This document shows positions 27,618 through 37,123 of a stretch of DNA of 64,000 bases, in pieces. The number at the start of each line of letters is the position of its first letter. The stretch's first letter is position 1. Below the pieces are notes generated by a model that worked only from the letters and a program-made list of their open reading frames with translations, made no database searches and was not told the DNA's origin. The position numbers and the translations under genes are program-made. The stretch lies in assembly GCA_963784575.1 (NCBI GenBank), contig CAWARU010000001.1, positions 2,232,001-2,296,000 on the forward strand, written 5' to 3'. The stretch comes from CAWARU01 sp963784575. GTDB lineage: Bacteria > Pseudomonadota > Gammaproteobacteria > UBA6186 > Azoamicaceae.

Positions 27618-27701
27618 ATGAATATAACAGTTTACCTAGAAGATAAGTTCGCCGAAAAAATTGCAGTAGCTGCAGAGCGTGCTGGTATAACTGTAAGATA
27701 A
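27618..27701 (+). pseudogene. Truncated antitoxin-like fragment
   Basis: A 27-codon open stretch, MNITVYLEDKFAEKIAVAAE then RAGITVR, stop. Its beta-strand plus amphipathic helix start resembles the N-terminus of ribbon-helix-helix/CopG-type antitoxins, but the second helix is missing. Likely a remnant; no toxin partner is beside it. Confidence 0.35.
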
Positions 27702-27727
27702 GTGAGTATTCAAATAACCAAAAGCCG

Positions 27728-27757
27728 TTGACAATCCTCACTCATTTTTGATATTAT
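27728..27757 (+). promoter_or_regulatory. Strong sigma70-like promoter for the rRNA methyltransferase-like gene
   Basis: TTGACA (27728-27733) and TATTAT (27752-27757) with an 18-base spacer, about 40 bases before the AAAGGAG ribosome binding site (27786) and the ATG at 27800. Confidence 0.6.
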
Positions 27758-27799
27758 TAAACACTTACTTACAATTTAATGTAATAAAGGAGCATGCAC

Positions 27800-28456
27800 A
27801 TGCGTCTCGTTATTGGTAAAAAAGTCCGGGTCGTCGACCGTTGATGAGTTGAAGAAAAACTCAAACCCTATATCCATTCAAATATCACCATAGACATTGG
27901 TACCGGTGACGGTTCATACCTCATCCGCCAAGCTCGTCAGTTCCCTGATCAGTTCTTCATTGGTATAGACAGTAACGCAGAAAACATGCGTGACTCATCC
28001 TCGAAAACCTCTGAATTCAGAGCTAAACGGGGTTTAGAGAACCTTTGGTACGTTCACGCAGGTGTTGAGGCATTACCGGAGGAGCTTACAGGTTTCGCTT
28101 CACATATTAGTATTCTTTTACCCTGGGGTTCTTTGCTTTCTGCCGTGGCAAGGCCTGATATCGATCTTTTGCAGAAAATTGCTTGTTTGTGCCGTCCGAA
28201 TGCCACAATTCGTGTTGTATTCGGTTACGATTCCAGCGCTGAGCAAAAAATGATTCAGGAATTGAATTTGCCAATTCTCAGCGAACAGTATTTAAATACC
28301 ACCTTAACTCAAGGCTATCGACAGGCAGGATTTAATATTAAATGGAAATTCTTGCAGCAATCCGAAATAAGAAATATCGGTACTACCTGGGCTAAAAAGT
28401 TGGCTTATGGTAAGGATCGCCGCTTCGTCGAGATTAATGGTAAATTGCTTTCATAG
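27800..28456 (+). pseudogene. NpmA/KamB-like 16S rRNA (A1408-N1) methyltransferase with two in-frame TGA codons
   Basis: Reading from the ATG gives MRLVIGKKVRVVDR, TGA, TGA, then VEEKLKPYIHSNITIDIGTGDG in the same frame and an open frame to 28456 (219 codons, the family's normal size). Diagnostic features are the SAM-binding IDIGTGDGSY, FIGIDSNAENM, the ISILLPWGSLL motif, LNLPILSEQY and TTWAKKLAYGKDRR, all matching NpmA, which confers aminoglycoside resistance by methylating A1408. The promoter and a good ribosome binding site are retained. Codons 15-16 (27842-27847) are TGA TGA, so full-length product requires readthrough or an unseen start. I call it a recent pseudogene, though an assembly error is possible. 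Confidence 0.8.
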
Positions 28457-28681
28457 GCTACTACTCAAAAGCAATAAAAAAGTTACTCTTGCTTTTGTGT
28501 AAATATGCGGGATCTACAATGAATAATTGCTATGAATGTTAGGATTTAACTTCTGGTATTAAAGTGTTGCCACTGCATTACCCATCCATTAATACGTTGA
28601 TACTTATCACCGCTACAGCGGAATTGTAACAAATCAGGTCTATTATTTTGCAAATGTGTATAAAGATGCATCCCGGCGAGA

Positions 28682-29095
28682 TTGCCATTTTTCGCTGTTT
28701 CATCGTGGGATCGGAAAAAGGCATTTGAATCAGTATGTTACAAACACATGTCTAAAATAAGAAAAACATTATCTATAATGCCAACCGCTGTTGCAAGTTC
28801 TTGGCGCTATGCTCCAAGAAAAGGTTCAAAAGTTCGCGGTGCACAAATTGATCTGTTGTTTGATCGCAAAGATAGCGCAATCACTATCTGTGAAATAAAA
28901 TACTCCGAAGAACCATTCACTCTAACTAAAGACTATGTGGAATTCCTAAAAAGGAAAGAAGAGGTTTTTAGAGAACAAACAAGAACAAATAAACAAATAT
29001 TCCTTGCATTTGTTTCGGCAAACGGTATAAAAAATAATTACTATGCTGAAGGTATGATTGATGGTGTTGTTATATTGGATGATTTATTTACATGA
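28682..29095 (+). pseudogene. C-terminal remnant of an AAA-type ATPase (DUF234/DUF4143-like)
   Basis: 137 open codons resembling only the C-terminal restriction-endonuclease-like domain of prokaryotic AAA ATPases: FESVCYKHMSKIRKTL, GAQIDLLFDRKDSAITICEI and KYSEEPFTLTKDYVEFLKRK, ending VVILDDLF. The D...ExK pattern of the nuclease-like fold is visible (QIDLLFD, CEIKYS). The AAA domain (P-loop, Walker B) is absent upstream, so it is probably a truncated gene. Whether the fragment is expressed is unknown. Confidence 0.7.
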
Positions 29096-29164
29096 GGGTA
29101 GGGGGTTTTCGGGTCGTTTTTTGAGAATACAGACAGGCTCCTCATACCTTATGAAGGTTTTTTT

Positions 29165-29425
29165 ATGGTAACACTAACTTTGACTGAATTAAGAGTAAAT
29201 TTAGATAAAATAGTGGATGAAATAATTCATACGGGAGTGCCTGTTGAGATTGAAAGGCGTGGTCATAAAATAAAAATTATACTTGCAGATGGATCTTCTA
29301 AGTTTGATAAATTAACGTATAGGCCTGAGGTATTTAAAGAAGATCCTGAATCGTATGTTCATTGCGATTGGGTTCATGAGTGGTCTGAGTCGAAGGGGTG
29401 GTTGCCAAGAAAGCATTTTTTTTAG
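29165..29425 (+). CDS. Phd/YefM-like antitoxin, apparently orphan
   Basis: 86 residues. VTLTLTELRVNLDKIVDEII followed by HTGVPVEIERRGHKIKII fits the Phd/YefM DNA-binding fold, and the tail with VHCDWVHEWSE is typical of the subgroup paired with PIN-domain toxins. The toxin gene that usually overlaps the 3' end is absent: the next 170 bp carry no open frame with PIN motifs. It is therefore an orphan antitoxin or a remnant of a module. Confidence 0.75.
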   Translation: MVTLTLTELRVNLDKIVDEIIHTGVPVEIERRGHKIKIILADGSSKFDKLTYRPEVFKEDPESYVHCDWVHEWSESKGWLPRKHFF

Positions 29426-29601
29426 AAACTCAGATCTTGAATGGGCCCTTTCAATTTTCTTATGCTGGCGAGACTGCCTTGGTTGAGATCTATGCAATTT
29501 GAAGGGTTAATCTCCTTCTAAATTGCAAATGGCATACAAATGTCTTAGAGTTATAATGTGAAGTTTCAATTATTTTTGATTGTTATATAATCGGGGGTCT
29601 A

Positions 29602-30426
29602 ATGTCAGAAAGAAAAGATCAGGAAGAAAAAGATCGAGAAGAAAAAGACCGGGAAGAAAAAGACCGGGAAGAAAAAGAGTGGGAAGAGTGGGAAAAAGAT
29701 AGTCACGATCTGGCTTTATTAAGTCAATACCAACAGGAACGCCAGAAGAGTTATATTCCAGTTGGTGAAGCTTTATATCAAAGAATATTGGCATTAATTC
29801 TAGATAATGATCGAAGTGATCAAGAACTTACTCATTCTATTGAATCTATGAAAAGAAATCCTGGAGACATCAAGCGTAATTTTAAGGCTATAGTCGAACA
29901 AGAAGCAGAGCTTAAGAAAGTAAAAGACTTAGAAAAAAACCTGATGTGGGTATTGGACATCGCTGATAAAGCAAGAACAGGCGGAGCTTTGAATATTGAT
30001 GAATGGACTGGTCTTAAGGCATTCAGTCTAATGGATGCAGGTCTAGATCGCCCTTCCAATACAGTTCTAATGATAAATAATCTCCTCAATGCAGAGCGCA
30101 TTTTTTCAGATGAAACGATGAAATTGCTGGATAAATTAGGACAACTTTATGAGACACAAAACATTATTAAAATCAAATTGAAAAAGGAAGGAAAGCGAGC
30201 CGAACACGACCCAAGCACAATAATACCGCATTTAAGAGGAGATATCGAAACACTCCTCTTGGTTTTAAGAAATAAAGAGCTTACAGATGAGGCATCGAAA
30301 AGAATAGCTGAATTGAGAAAAAAAATCATAGACAGTGATCAAGACCCTATTTTTGTAAAATTACTCGATGAATTTTGTGTTGTCTATGGACCTCACGTTA
30401 AGGGAGTTCCTGGGGGGCCAGCTTAA
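29602..30426 (+). CDS. Charged hypothetical protein with repetitive N-terminus
   Basis: Unrecognised, 274 residues. The first 35 residues are a tandem repeat of KDREE units with a continuing EEWEKD, predicted to be a highly charged helix. The remainder is helical with no signal peptide or membrane span (LDKLGQLYETQNIIKIKLKK, IIPHLRGDIETLLLVLRNKE) and a short Gly/Pro tail. Composition resembles other unknown proteins of this window. It lies between an orphan antitoxin and an IS remnant. Confidence 0.7.
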   Translation: MSERKDQEEKDREEKDREEKDREEKEWEEWEKDSHDLALLSQYQQERQKSYIPVGEALYQRILALILDNDRSDQELTHSIESMKRNPGDIKRNFKAIVEQEAELKKVKDLEKNLMWVLDIADKARTGGALNIDEWTGLKAFSLMDAGLDRPSNTVLMINNLLNAERIFSDETMKLLDKLGQLYETQNIIKIKLKKEGKRAEHDPSTIIPHLRGDIETLLLVLRNKELTDEASKRIAELRKKIIDSDQDPIFVKLLDEFCVVYGPHVKGVPGGPA

Positions 30427-30479
30427 GGGATAGTGTCAAGAATTTTTCACTTTTTTCATAAGATGTCCTGCCCCAATTC

Positions 30480-31333
30480 CTATGCAACCATGGCTTGATT
30501 GATTTCAAAACCAGTATGGCTACCATACAATTCTTCCATATCCATGTATCTCTGTAATCCCCATTTGGTACCCGCAATATGCCTTAATCTAGACGCACTT
30601 AGCATAAGCGCTGAATGACTGTCAGGGAATGCACCTACCACCCTGGTTCTGCGTCTTATTTCACGCAAACACGCTCTAATGGATTATTAGTTCGTATCTT
30701 CTTCCAATGAGTAGATGGAAAGGTATAATAAGTAAGTGTTTCTTGTATCATATCTCTTACTTTTTCAGATGCTTTACTCAGCCTCATAATCTCAAGTTTT
30801 TCAGCAACAGCTGCAGCCTTTTGCATTGCCGCTTCTCTATCTTCGCAAGCATGGATTGCTTTCAGCATCATGGCCACTTCCGATACTTTTCCTCTCGGTA
30901 TCACACTAAACACATTGCGATAAAAATGAACCGCACAGCGTTGCCAAAGGCTATCCGGGTAGTACTCAGATATCGATTCAATAAGACCCATACAAGCATC
31001 ACTTATAAATAACTTAACGCCCTTTAGTCCTCGTGATTTCAGGTGCTGTAAAAAGCTACTCCAGCCTGATTTATCTTCCTTCGTTCCTTCTGCGATACCC
31101 AGTACTTTGCGATATCCACCCATACCAACACCAAAGGCTGCAAGCATTGACACATTTCGAATTTCACCTGCCCAGTTTCGTTTTAATACTATGCCATCAA
31201 GAAAAACATAGGGATAATCGCCTTCAATTTTTCTAGTGCGCCAGGCTTCAATATTAGCGTATGCTTTTTTATTTAAATTGCTGATGGTTCCTGAACTTAC
31301 TTTGTGGTGTCTCCTCATGTTTGTGCTAAACAT
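30480..31333 (-). pseudogene. IS256-family (Mutator-type) transposase remnant, truncated and frameshifted
   Basis: The 225 codons at 30656-31333 match the central and C-terminal part of an IS256-family transposase (YPYVFLDGIVLKRNWAGEIR, LFISDACMGLIESISEYYPD, LWQRCAVHFYRN, IRTNNPLER). The following segment (30480-30668), REIRRRTRVVGAFPDSHSAL onward, continues the protein in another frame, so one base is lost or gained after NPLER near 30660. The first third or more, including the first catalytic Asp region, is missing. It cannot encode an active enzyme. Confidence 0.9.
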
Positions 31334-31466
31334 ATTGTGCCTTTACGGCATTAAGTGGGGAACCACACCTACTTAAAAGAGCGAAAAATATTTTACCTTA
31401 TCGCTTAAGGGCATAGGTTCTATTGAGGTGGCTATGTCTTAAAGACATTGCCCCTTCATATAAAGC

Positions 31467-33471
31467 CTAACTCGACATCATGCCTAAAAAGAAGTCACCA
31501 ATGCGCCTAATGACAGGTCTTTCGGATTCTTCATCCTCACCTTTTTGATCTTCACGAGCCGACGCTTCACCTATACCATCGGCTGCTTTACTTCTCTGAA
31601 ATAAACTTCTGGCAACTCCGATGATTTCTTCCCGGTTTTGTTCCCAGGAAATGGGCTTTTCTTGGCTGTAAACCCAGGTAAGTAATTCTTTTTGAAGTTT
31701 CACATCTTCTTTTCTGAGACCTGATGCTTGTCCTGAATTGCCACCAAAAACATCGACATAATCCGCAATGATATCGGTAACTACGCGCGGGAAATGTACG
31801 GCAACGCTAACACTGCTTCTAAAATCTTTCATATAGGCTGCTAAAGTGATCGGCATAGGAAGCATGGCGTTTCGATGCAGAATGGCTTGTAATCTTGGAT
31901 GAGTCACTGCTATGTAATTTCTGTGATCATCAATCATTTTATAGCCGAGTTTACAGTGCGTTAAAGTAAAATTAATATCTTCGAGGGCTGCAGCAAATCT
32001 ATCAAGCATTTCAGTTGTAGGGATACGACAACTGGACAGATCTAATTTTGTAATGGATTGGTTTTTTTGCAGAGCTGCAGTTAACGCAGGCAAACCGAGC
32101 TCAGAAATGTCTGGAACCGTAGAGAGTTACATCGGTAAGCGATTTATGATTGCCAAGGAGCTCGCTCATTTCTTTGATATACTCGTCAGACATTTCTTGT
32201 TTAAGTGTTCCTTCACCCAAAGCCAAGGTAGTGATGCTATCAGATGCTCTCACCGTATTTGCGAGATTTCGGATCCCCCACAGAGTTAATTTATATAAAT
32301 AGTTTGTCAAACGTAATGTTTTAAGATGTGGTTTTTTTGCTTTTGGGCCAGTTTCCTTATTGATCCAAGCTGCAAGCTTGATAGCTCCTGCATCTCCGAT
32401 ATGACAGCGTAAAAAACTTAATTCTGTTAAGTTTTGCTTATTATTCAAGGCAGCCAAGAAACGTTCTAAGTCGTCATCGCCAAGGCCTGAATTCCAAATT
32501 GTTAAAGATTTTAATGCATTATTTTTTCTAAGACCTTTCACAAATTGATGATAGCCGTGATATCCTGCGGTATCATCATTCCCAATTTCAATGGATTCCA
32601 GTCCCGTATTTTTTCCAAGGTAACGTCCTAGATGTCGAAGGGAGTGTTTGCTTAAACTGAGTTTGGTAAGGCTTAGAGATTTTAAAGTAGTATTTGACGC
32701 TAAAGTTCTAAAAAATCTCCTTGACACTCGGCGCCGTATATCGCGATAATCCATCACAGAGTCAGATTCAAAGAGTTCCAAGCTTTCTAGATTTTTATTA
32801 TTGTTTAATATGCCACGCATGGCCAATAATAATCTGTCCGCGCCGACTTTTTTCCAGGAAGAGAGTCGAACCTTATTGAATGCACCATGTACTGCATGTT
32901 GAACTTTGTCTGGCACCGGAAGACACAAGATCATCACGCAGCAACCAGCACAGGAAGGAATGAAAATTTCCCCTCCGGTGCTTCCCCACCAACCGCTACC
33001 GTGTCTTCCGCCTCTTTCATTTACCAAAAAATTACAGATTTTTAATTGTTTAATACTTCGATTTTGTTCTAGGGCCAGTTTCAGTGCCGCATAGGTTTCT
33101 TCAATATCGCGCGAGTGGGTGAAGTCGAGCGTAAGAGTTTCCAGTGTTTGAGTGCTTTTTAAATATTTTGATAATTCTTGGAGACCGACACGACTTCTGA
33201 TGTCAATAGAAAGTGTCTTGACAGTATTATTGCTTAATAATGCTCGAGTAGCACGAGCAACAAGAGCTTCATAAACATTCCAAGAGGTATCCCAAGTGGA
33301 ATGTAATCTGAAATCTCTTACATCGTCATTATCCTCAACTTTGTTTAACAGCTCGACAATTCCAGGATGTTGCTCAAAATATTGCTTCTGTTCACTGCTC
33401 AGAAATATGTCGTCCTGAGCTCTTTTGGTTGCTGCAGCGGTTTGTTTTTCGATGGCAAATTTTTCAATCAT
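31467..33471 (-). pseudogene. Leucine-rich-repeat protein split by a single-base frameshift
   Basis: Two adjacent frames make one LRR protein of about 667 residues: 33471-32101 (456 codons) and 32093-31467. LRR units are clear: TLKSLSLTKLSLSKHSLRHL, LESIEIGN, ALKSLTIWNSGLGDDDLERF, LTELSFLRCHIGDAGAIKLA and SITKLDLSSCRI. The first frame ends TLYGSRHF; shifting by +1 at GGTTCC (32113-32118) instead gives PDISELGLPALTAALQ and continues the repeats. The C-terminus contains a non-LRR helical domain. RNase-inhibitor-like LRRs suggest host protein binding and effector ancestry. A good GGGGAG site precedes the ATG. True mutation and assembly error cannot be distinguished. Confidence 0.85.
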
Positions 33472-33733
33472 GGTTTACTCCCCAATGAATGTGTAAGAAA
33501 AATAATATAAGAATATTGACTCGGATGTCTCATAATTCAAAAAATATAAATATTAAAACGTTTAAAAATTTGAATGTATATCAACTATATTTTGCATTGA
33601 AACGATAATTGAATCACGTGAATCACGTAAGTTCTGCACCCAGATAATACGGTAATACAGCCTTGCAGTCAATCAATTGGTTGAAGGATAAGGGAAGTTG
33701 CAATCATTAATCCTGGTTATAGTTTAGCCTTTT

Positions 33734-34675
33734 CTATTTTTTCTTGTGCTTTGCCTTTGTGTTGTCCTTTTTGGGCAGTATATCAGCCTCCTTTTTTTTC
33801 GCTGTTTTTTCTGTTTCTGCATTTTTCACATCGATCTTTTTCTGATCAGGCTTCTGAACAGTTTTTTCTCTATAGAGATCTCGATGGAGATCTCTATCAA
33901 GAATCCCTCCTTCCACAGCCTTTTTTGTGTGTTCCGCTTCAGTTTTTCTGGTTTCTGGGAAGATATCTTTTAAGGCCGGGAACTTGCCGGTCAGGATGAT
34001 CCTATCTTGTTGAACTTTTTTAAGCAGGGGCAGACGATCTTTGCCCGCAAGAGTAGAATGCATTATAGCTTTTTCAATTTTTACTAAGTTTTGATAATAT
34101 TTCAAAGTAGGAATGGGAATTGCACTGCTATAAATATCATTTTTTTCAGCTACTGATTTGTTTTCTATTTCGTAATCCGATCGTGCTTTGTCAAATTGCT
34201 CTTTAATATTAATATTTGAAGTTTTTACAGGGGTAATTTTTGGCGCTGTAATTTTTGCAGGCTCGATTTTTGCTGCGGTTATCTTTGGAGTGTCGATTTT
34301 TTTTGCAGTTTTTTCAGCGGTAATTTTTTGAGGCCTGCTTTGTTCATGCTCTTTGCGTGCAAGTTTTCTCTCATGTTGCAGCGCTTGCATTATAATTTGC
34401 CAATCGGCCATCATGAGATAATTCAACTGTGTCTTCAATCTATAGAAATCATCAAATATTTCCTTTCGCATTTCTTTCGGCACTTTTTTTAAGATGCCAT
34501 TCGAATCAGGTGACCTTGGATTGTCGAGCCAAGTTAATACCATAAAACCGCTGAGATCAGCATAAGTTGTAATTTTACTCAGAAAATCAATCCCTTTCTT
34601 TTTAAGCTTTTGCTCTATAAGAAAGATCGATTTTGCAGCTTGCTCTAAATTGTTATCATCTGTATTTTTTGGCAT
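33734..34675 (-). CDS. Lys-rich hypothetical protein with KITA/P repeats
   Basis: Unrecognised, 313 residues. Residues 1-105 are a helical domain (FLSKITTYADLSGFMVLTWL, MRKEIFDDFYRLKTQLNYLM). Residues about 115-155 consist of degenerate repeats (KITAAKIEPAKITAPKITPVK-like units). The C-terminal third is rich in Lys, Asp and Glu and ends KHKKK. No signal or membrane segment. Composition resembles effector-like proteins nearby, without further evidence. Confidence 0.75.
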   Translation of the reverse strand: MPKNTDDNNLEQAAKSIFLIEQKLKKKGIDFLSKITTYADLSGFMVLTWLDNPRSPDSNGILKKVPKEMRKEIFDDFYRLKTQLNYLMMADWQIIMQALQHERKLARKEHEQSRPQKITAEKTAKKIDTPKITAAKIEPAKITAPKITPVKTSNINIKEQFDKARSDYEIENKSVAEKNDIYSSAIPIPTLKYYQNLVKIEKAIMHSTLAGKDRLPLLKKVQQDRIILTGKFPALKDIFPETRKTEAEHTKKAVEGGILDRDLHRDLYREKTVQKPDQKKIDVKNAETEKTAKKKEADILPKKDNTKAKHKKK

Positions 34676-34778
34676 GCATAATTAGATAAGGGTAGCTAGA
34701 TAAAGTTCCTACCCCTACCTTTTTCTTTTATTAAATTTTATTACATTTTTTGTATATGCATGGAAATGATCGTTGGTT

Positions 34779-35849
34779 TTAAGTACACTCTGCGGTGATA
34801 GCACGTTCGCCAATACTAGCGCCGCTTGAACTCTTGCACCCACTTGCTTGTGTCATTTTAGCGAGCAGCTGCTCTCCGAGCTTAGGTTTCTCAATTTTCT
34901 TTTTAAAATCACCGGTTAATTGTTGTAAACGGCTGTTTGCAGCATCGCTTGTTTCTCTTGCCAATTTTTCCAAAACCCAGGAAACCAGTTCACGTTGTTG
35001 ATGCGATAAAATTACCATATCACAGCCCGCGTCCAGTGCCATTCGTGCTCGAACGACAAAATCGCCGCCAATGGCAGCACCTTTCATAGAAAGGCAGTCG
35101 CTAATGATGGCACCTTGGAAACCGAGTTCGCCGCGCAGAATTTCTTTCAGCCATTTTTTGGAATAACCTGCTGGCACTGAATCAACATTGGGATAAATGA
35201 CATGCGCAGGCATAACGGCTTTTAATTTTGCTGCAAGTTTTTGGAAAGGAACGAGATCCGATTGCATAATTTTATCGAGCATTCTGTCATCAATAGCTTG
35301 TTCAAGATGGGTATCAGAACGACAGCTGCCATGGCCCGGAAAATGTTTTCCGGTTGCCTGCATGCCGGCTTCATTCATGCCTTGAATAAAAGCATCGCCG
35401 AGCGCTGTCACAATAGCGGGATCAGAACCAAAGCTCCTATCGCCAATCACCTCACTTATTCCAATATCCAAATCAAGCACGGGCGCTAAACTGAGATCTA
35501 CCCCTATTGCTAGTAATTCTGATGCCATAATTATGGCAGCCTCTTTTGCTTCTTTTAATCCCTGCGCTGCATCTTTTTGATAGACTTCCAAAAAATATTT
35601 CGCAGGCGGCAGAATTGTAAAACCTTCTCTGAAACGCCAAACTCGACCCCCTTCGTGATCTACAGCAATCAATAACGGATTGATAGAAATAGTTCTTAAC
35701 TCAGCAATCAGTGCTTTTAGGGCAGAAGGATTATTATAATTTCTAGAAAATAACAAAACCCCTCCCACGGCAGGATGTTGTAATAATACTTTTTCTTTTG
35801 CAGAAAGTGTGGTTCCTTCTATGTCGATCATCACAGGACCGTATTTCAT
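34779..35849 (-). CDS. nagZ: Beta-N-acetylhexosaminidase NagZ
   Basis: Cytosolic glycoside hydrolase family 3 enzyme that releases GlcNAc from anhydro-muropeptides during peptidoglycan recycling. 356 residues. Marks: MIDIEGTTL, LLIAVDHEGGRVWRF, the GH3 signature GKHFPGHGSCRSDTHLE with the catalytic His, and the nucleophile Asp in AIISDCLSMKGAA. Typical NagZ has SDDLSM; here the second Asp is Cys. A strong AGGAGG lies five bases before the ATG. With the LD-carboxypeptidase at 13.7 kb it gives two muropeptide-processing enzymes. Confidence 0.93.
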   Translation of the reverse strand: MKYGPVMIDIEGTTLSAKEKVLLQHPAVGGVLLFSRNYNNPSALKALIAELRTISINPLLIAVDHEGGRVWRFREGFTILPPAKYFLEVYQKDAAQGLKEAKEAAIIMASELLAIGVDLSLAPVLDLDIGISEVIGDRSFGSDPAIVTALGDAFIQGMNEAGMQATGKHFPGHGSCRSDTHLEQAIDDRMLDKIMQSDLVPFQKLAAKLKAVMPAHVIYPNVDSVPAGYSKKWLKEILRGELGFQGAIISDCLSMKGAAIGGDFVVRARMALDAGCDMVILSHQQRELVSWVLEKLARETSDAANSRLQQLTGDFKKKIEKPKLGEQLLAKMTQASGCKSSSGASIGERAITAECT

Positions 35850-35893
35850 GTGTTCCTCCTAAAATGCTCATACTAAGGGGTCTTAAAAAATCT

Positions 35894-35941
35894 TCGATGC
35901 TCAGTTTCATCGATACTCAGTTTCATCGATACTTAGTTTAA
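35894..35941. repeat. Three tandem 16-bp repeats
   Basis: TCGATGCTCAGTTTCA, TCGATACTCAGTTTCA and TCGATACTTAGTTTAA in direct succession, upstream of nagZ (divergent side) in the spacer before the second hydrolase gene. Could be a regulator-binding array or simple slippage. Confidence 0.7.
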
Positions 35942-36148
35942 TTCATTCTGAGCCTTGTACCAATTAGAATTAATAGAAAAAAGCATTAAATTAATAAGCA
36001 TTAATAAGTATTAAAATAAGTTTGAATTAAAACTAATTTTAATAATTTTAAATAACTTGCTAAAAATGCGCTTTTTCAGTATCTTTGAATAAATTGAATC
36101 AATATAAGTTTCGTTATTCCTGCACACGCGGGAATCTAGGAGAAAACA

Positions 36149-37123
36149 TTGAAAACTCAAATTTTAACCACTGTTTCCCGAATTCTCTTGATAATTAGCG
36201 CATGTTTGGTCTTCTTTATATCCATATCCCCACTTCATGCCCTGCAGCCAAAGGTGGTATTGGCTAAAGATATCGAAATTTGGACTGAATCTTTTGGCGA
36301 TAAAAAGAACCCTGCCGTCCTATTGATCATGGGTTCAGGAGGACAGGGGCTGCTCTGGCCGCAGCAATTTTGCGAAGATCTGGCTTCAAAAGGCTATTAT
36401 GTGATTCGTTATGATAATCGCGATACCGGCCTTTCGTCCTCTTTCGATTTTAAAACATCTCCTTATACCTTGTTGGATCTTGCCAAAGATGCTGTGAGCA
36501 TTCTGGATGCTTACGGCATCAAAAAAGCGAATGTTGTCGGTGCCTCAATGGGAGGCGAAGTGGGCATGCTCCTAGCTGCACATTATCCAGAGCGTGTTTC
36601 AAGTCTAAGCTTGATTATGACAACAACCGATATGAAACCTGCATTTTCTGCGCTACAGGGTCAAGCTTATAGCAGCGCACTATCCGGACCAAAATCGACT
36701 GTGATAGAAGCTGCGAAAAAAATGAGCAATCCTCCAAAGACTTTAAAAGAACAAATAGAAATGTTTGTCGAAACTTCAAAAATTAATGCAGGAACAAAAG
36801 TGCCAGTGGATGAGGCTATGATCCGAGAACTCGGTCTACAAGCGTTCATCAGAATGAAAAACCCTGCAGCAGCTGCCAATCATTACGCTGCTACGATGGC
36901 TTCTTATCAATTGCACGAGGAAGCAGCATCAAAAATTAAGGCGCCTACCATCATCATTCATGGTGATCAAGATCCCGTTTTTGGCTTGGATCATGCACAA
37001 GCACTGAATAAGGCAATCGCACATTCCAGGATGATTGTTATTCCAGGAATGGGACATGGTTTAACCAATGCGATTTTTTACAGCCCGATCGTGCAAGGGA
37101 TTCATGAAATTGCCAAAAAATGA
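36149..37123 (+). CDS. Exported alpha/beta hydrolase (paralogue 2)
   Basis: 324 residues beginning at TTG, supported by TAGGAG six bases upstream. Signal peptide ILLIISACLVFFISISPLHA, then the fold: VLLIMGSGGQG, YDNRDTGLSS, nucleophile elbow VVGASMGGEVGM, acid IIHGDQDPVFGLDHA and His in GMGHGLTN. It is clearly paralogous to the protein at 17.2 kb (shared ESFG-K-NPA-LLIMG and SPYTL-DL-DA-ILDAYGI segments). A palindrome (ATTCCTGC/GCGGGAAT, 36116-36135) directly precedes the ribosome binding site and could influence translation. Its 3' end overlaps glyQ. Confidence 0.9.
   Translation: MKTQILTTVSRILLIISACLVFFISISPLHALQPKVVLAKDIEIWTESFGDKKNPAVLLIMGSGGQGLLWPQQFCEDLASKGYYVIRYDNRDTGLSSSFDFKTSPYTLLDLAKDAVSILDAYGIKKANVVGASMGGEVGMLLAAHYPERVSSLSLIMTTTDMKPAFSALQGQAYSSALSGPKSTVIEAAKKMSNPPKTLKEQIEMFVETSKINAGTKVPVDEAMIRELGLQAFIRMKNPAAAANHYAATMASYQLHEEAASKIKAPTIIIHGDQDPVFGLDHAQALNKAIAHSRMIVIPGMGHGLTNAIFYSPIVQGIHEIAKK

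Noticed and set aside
27842..27847. TGA TGA as selenocysteine or reassigned Trp codons
   Set aside because: No selenocysteine expected in this family, no adjacent stem-loop recognised, and TGA is used as the normal stop in dnaA and other genes.
30656..30668. Programmed frameshift in the IS256-type transposase
   Set aside because: This family encodes its transposase in a single frame, and the copy is also truncated, so the shift is decay.
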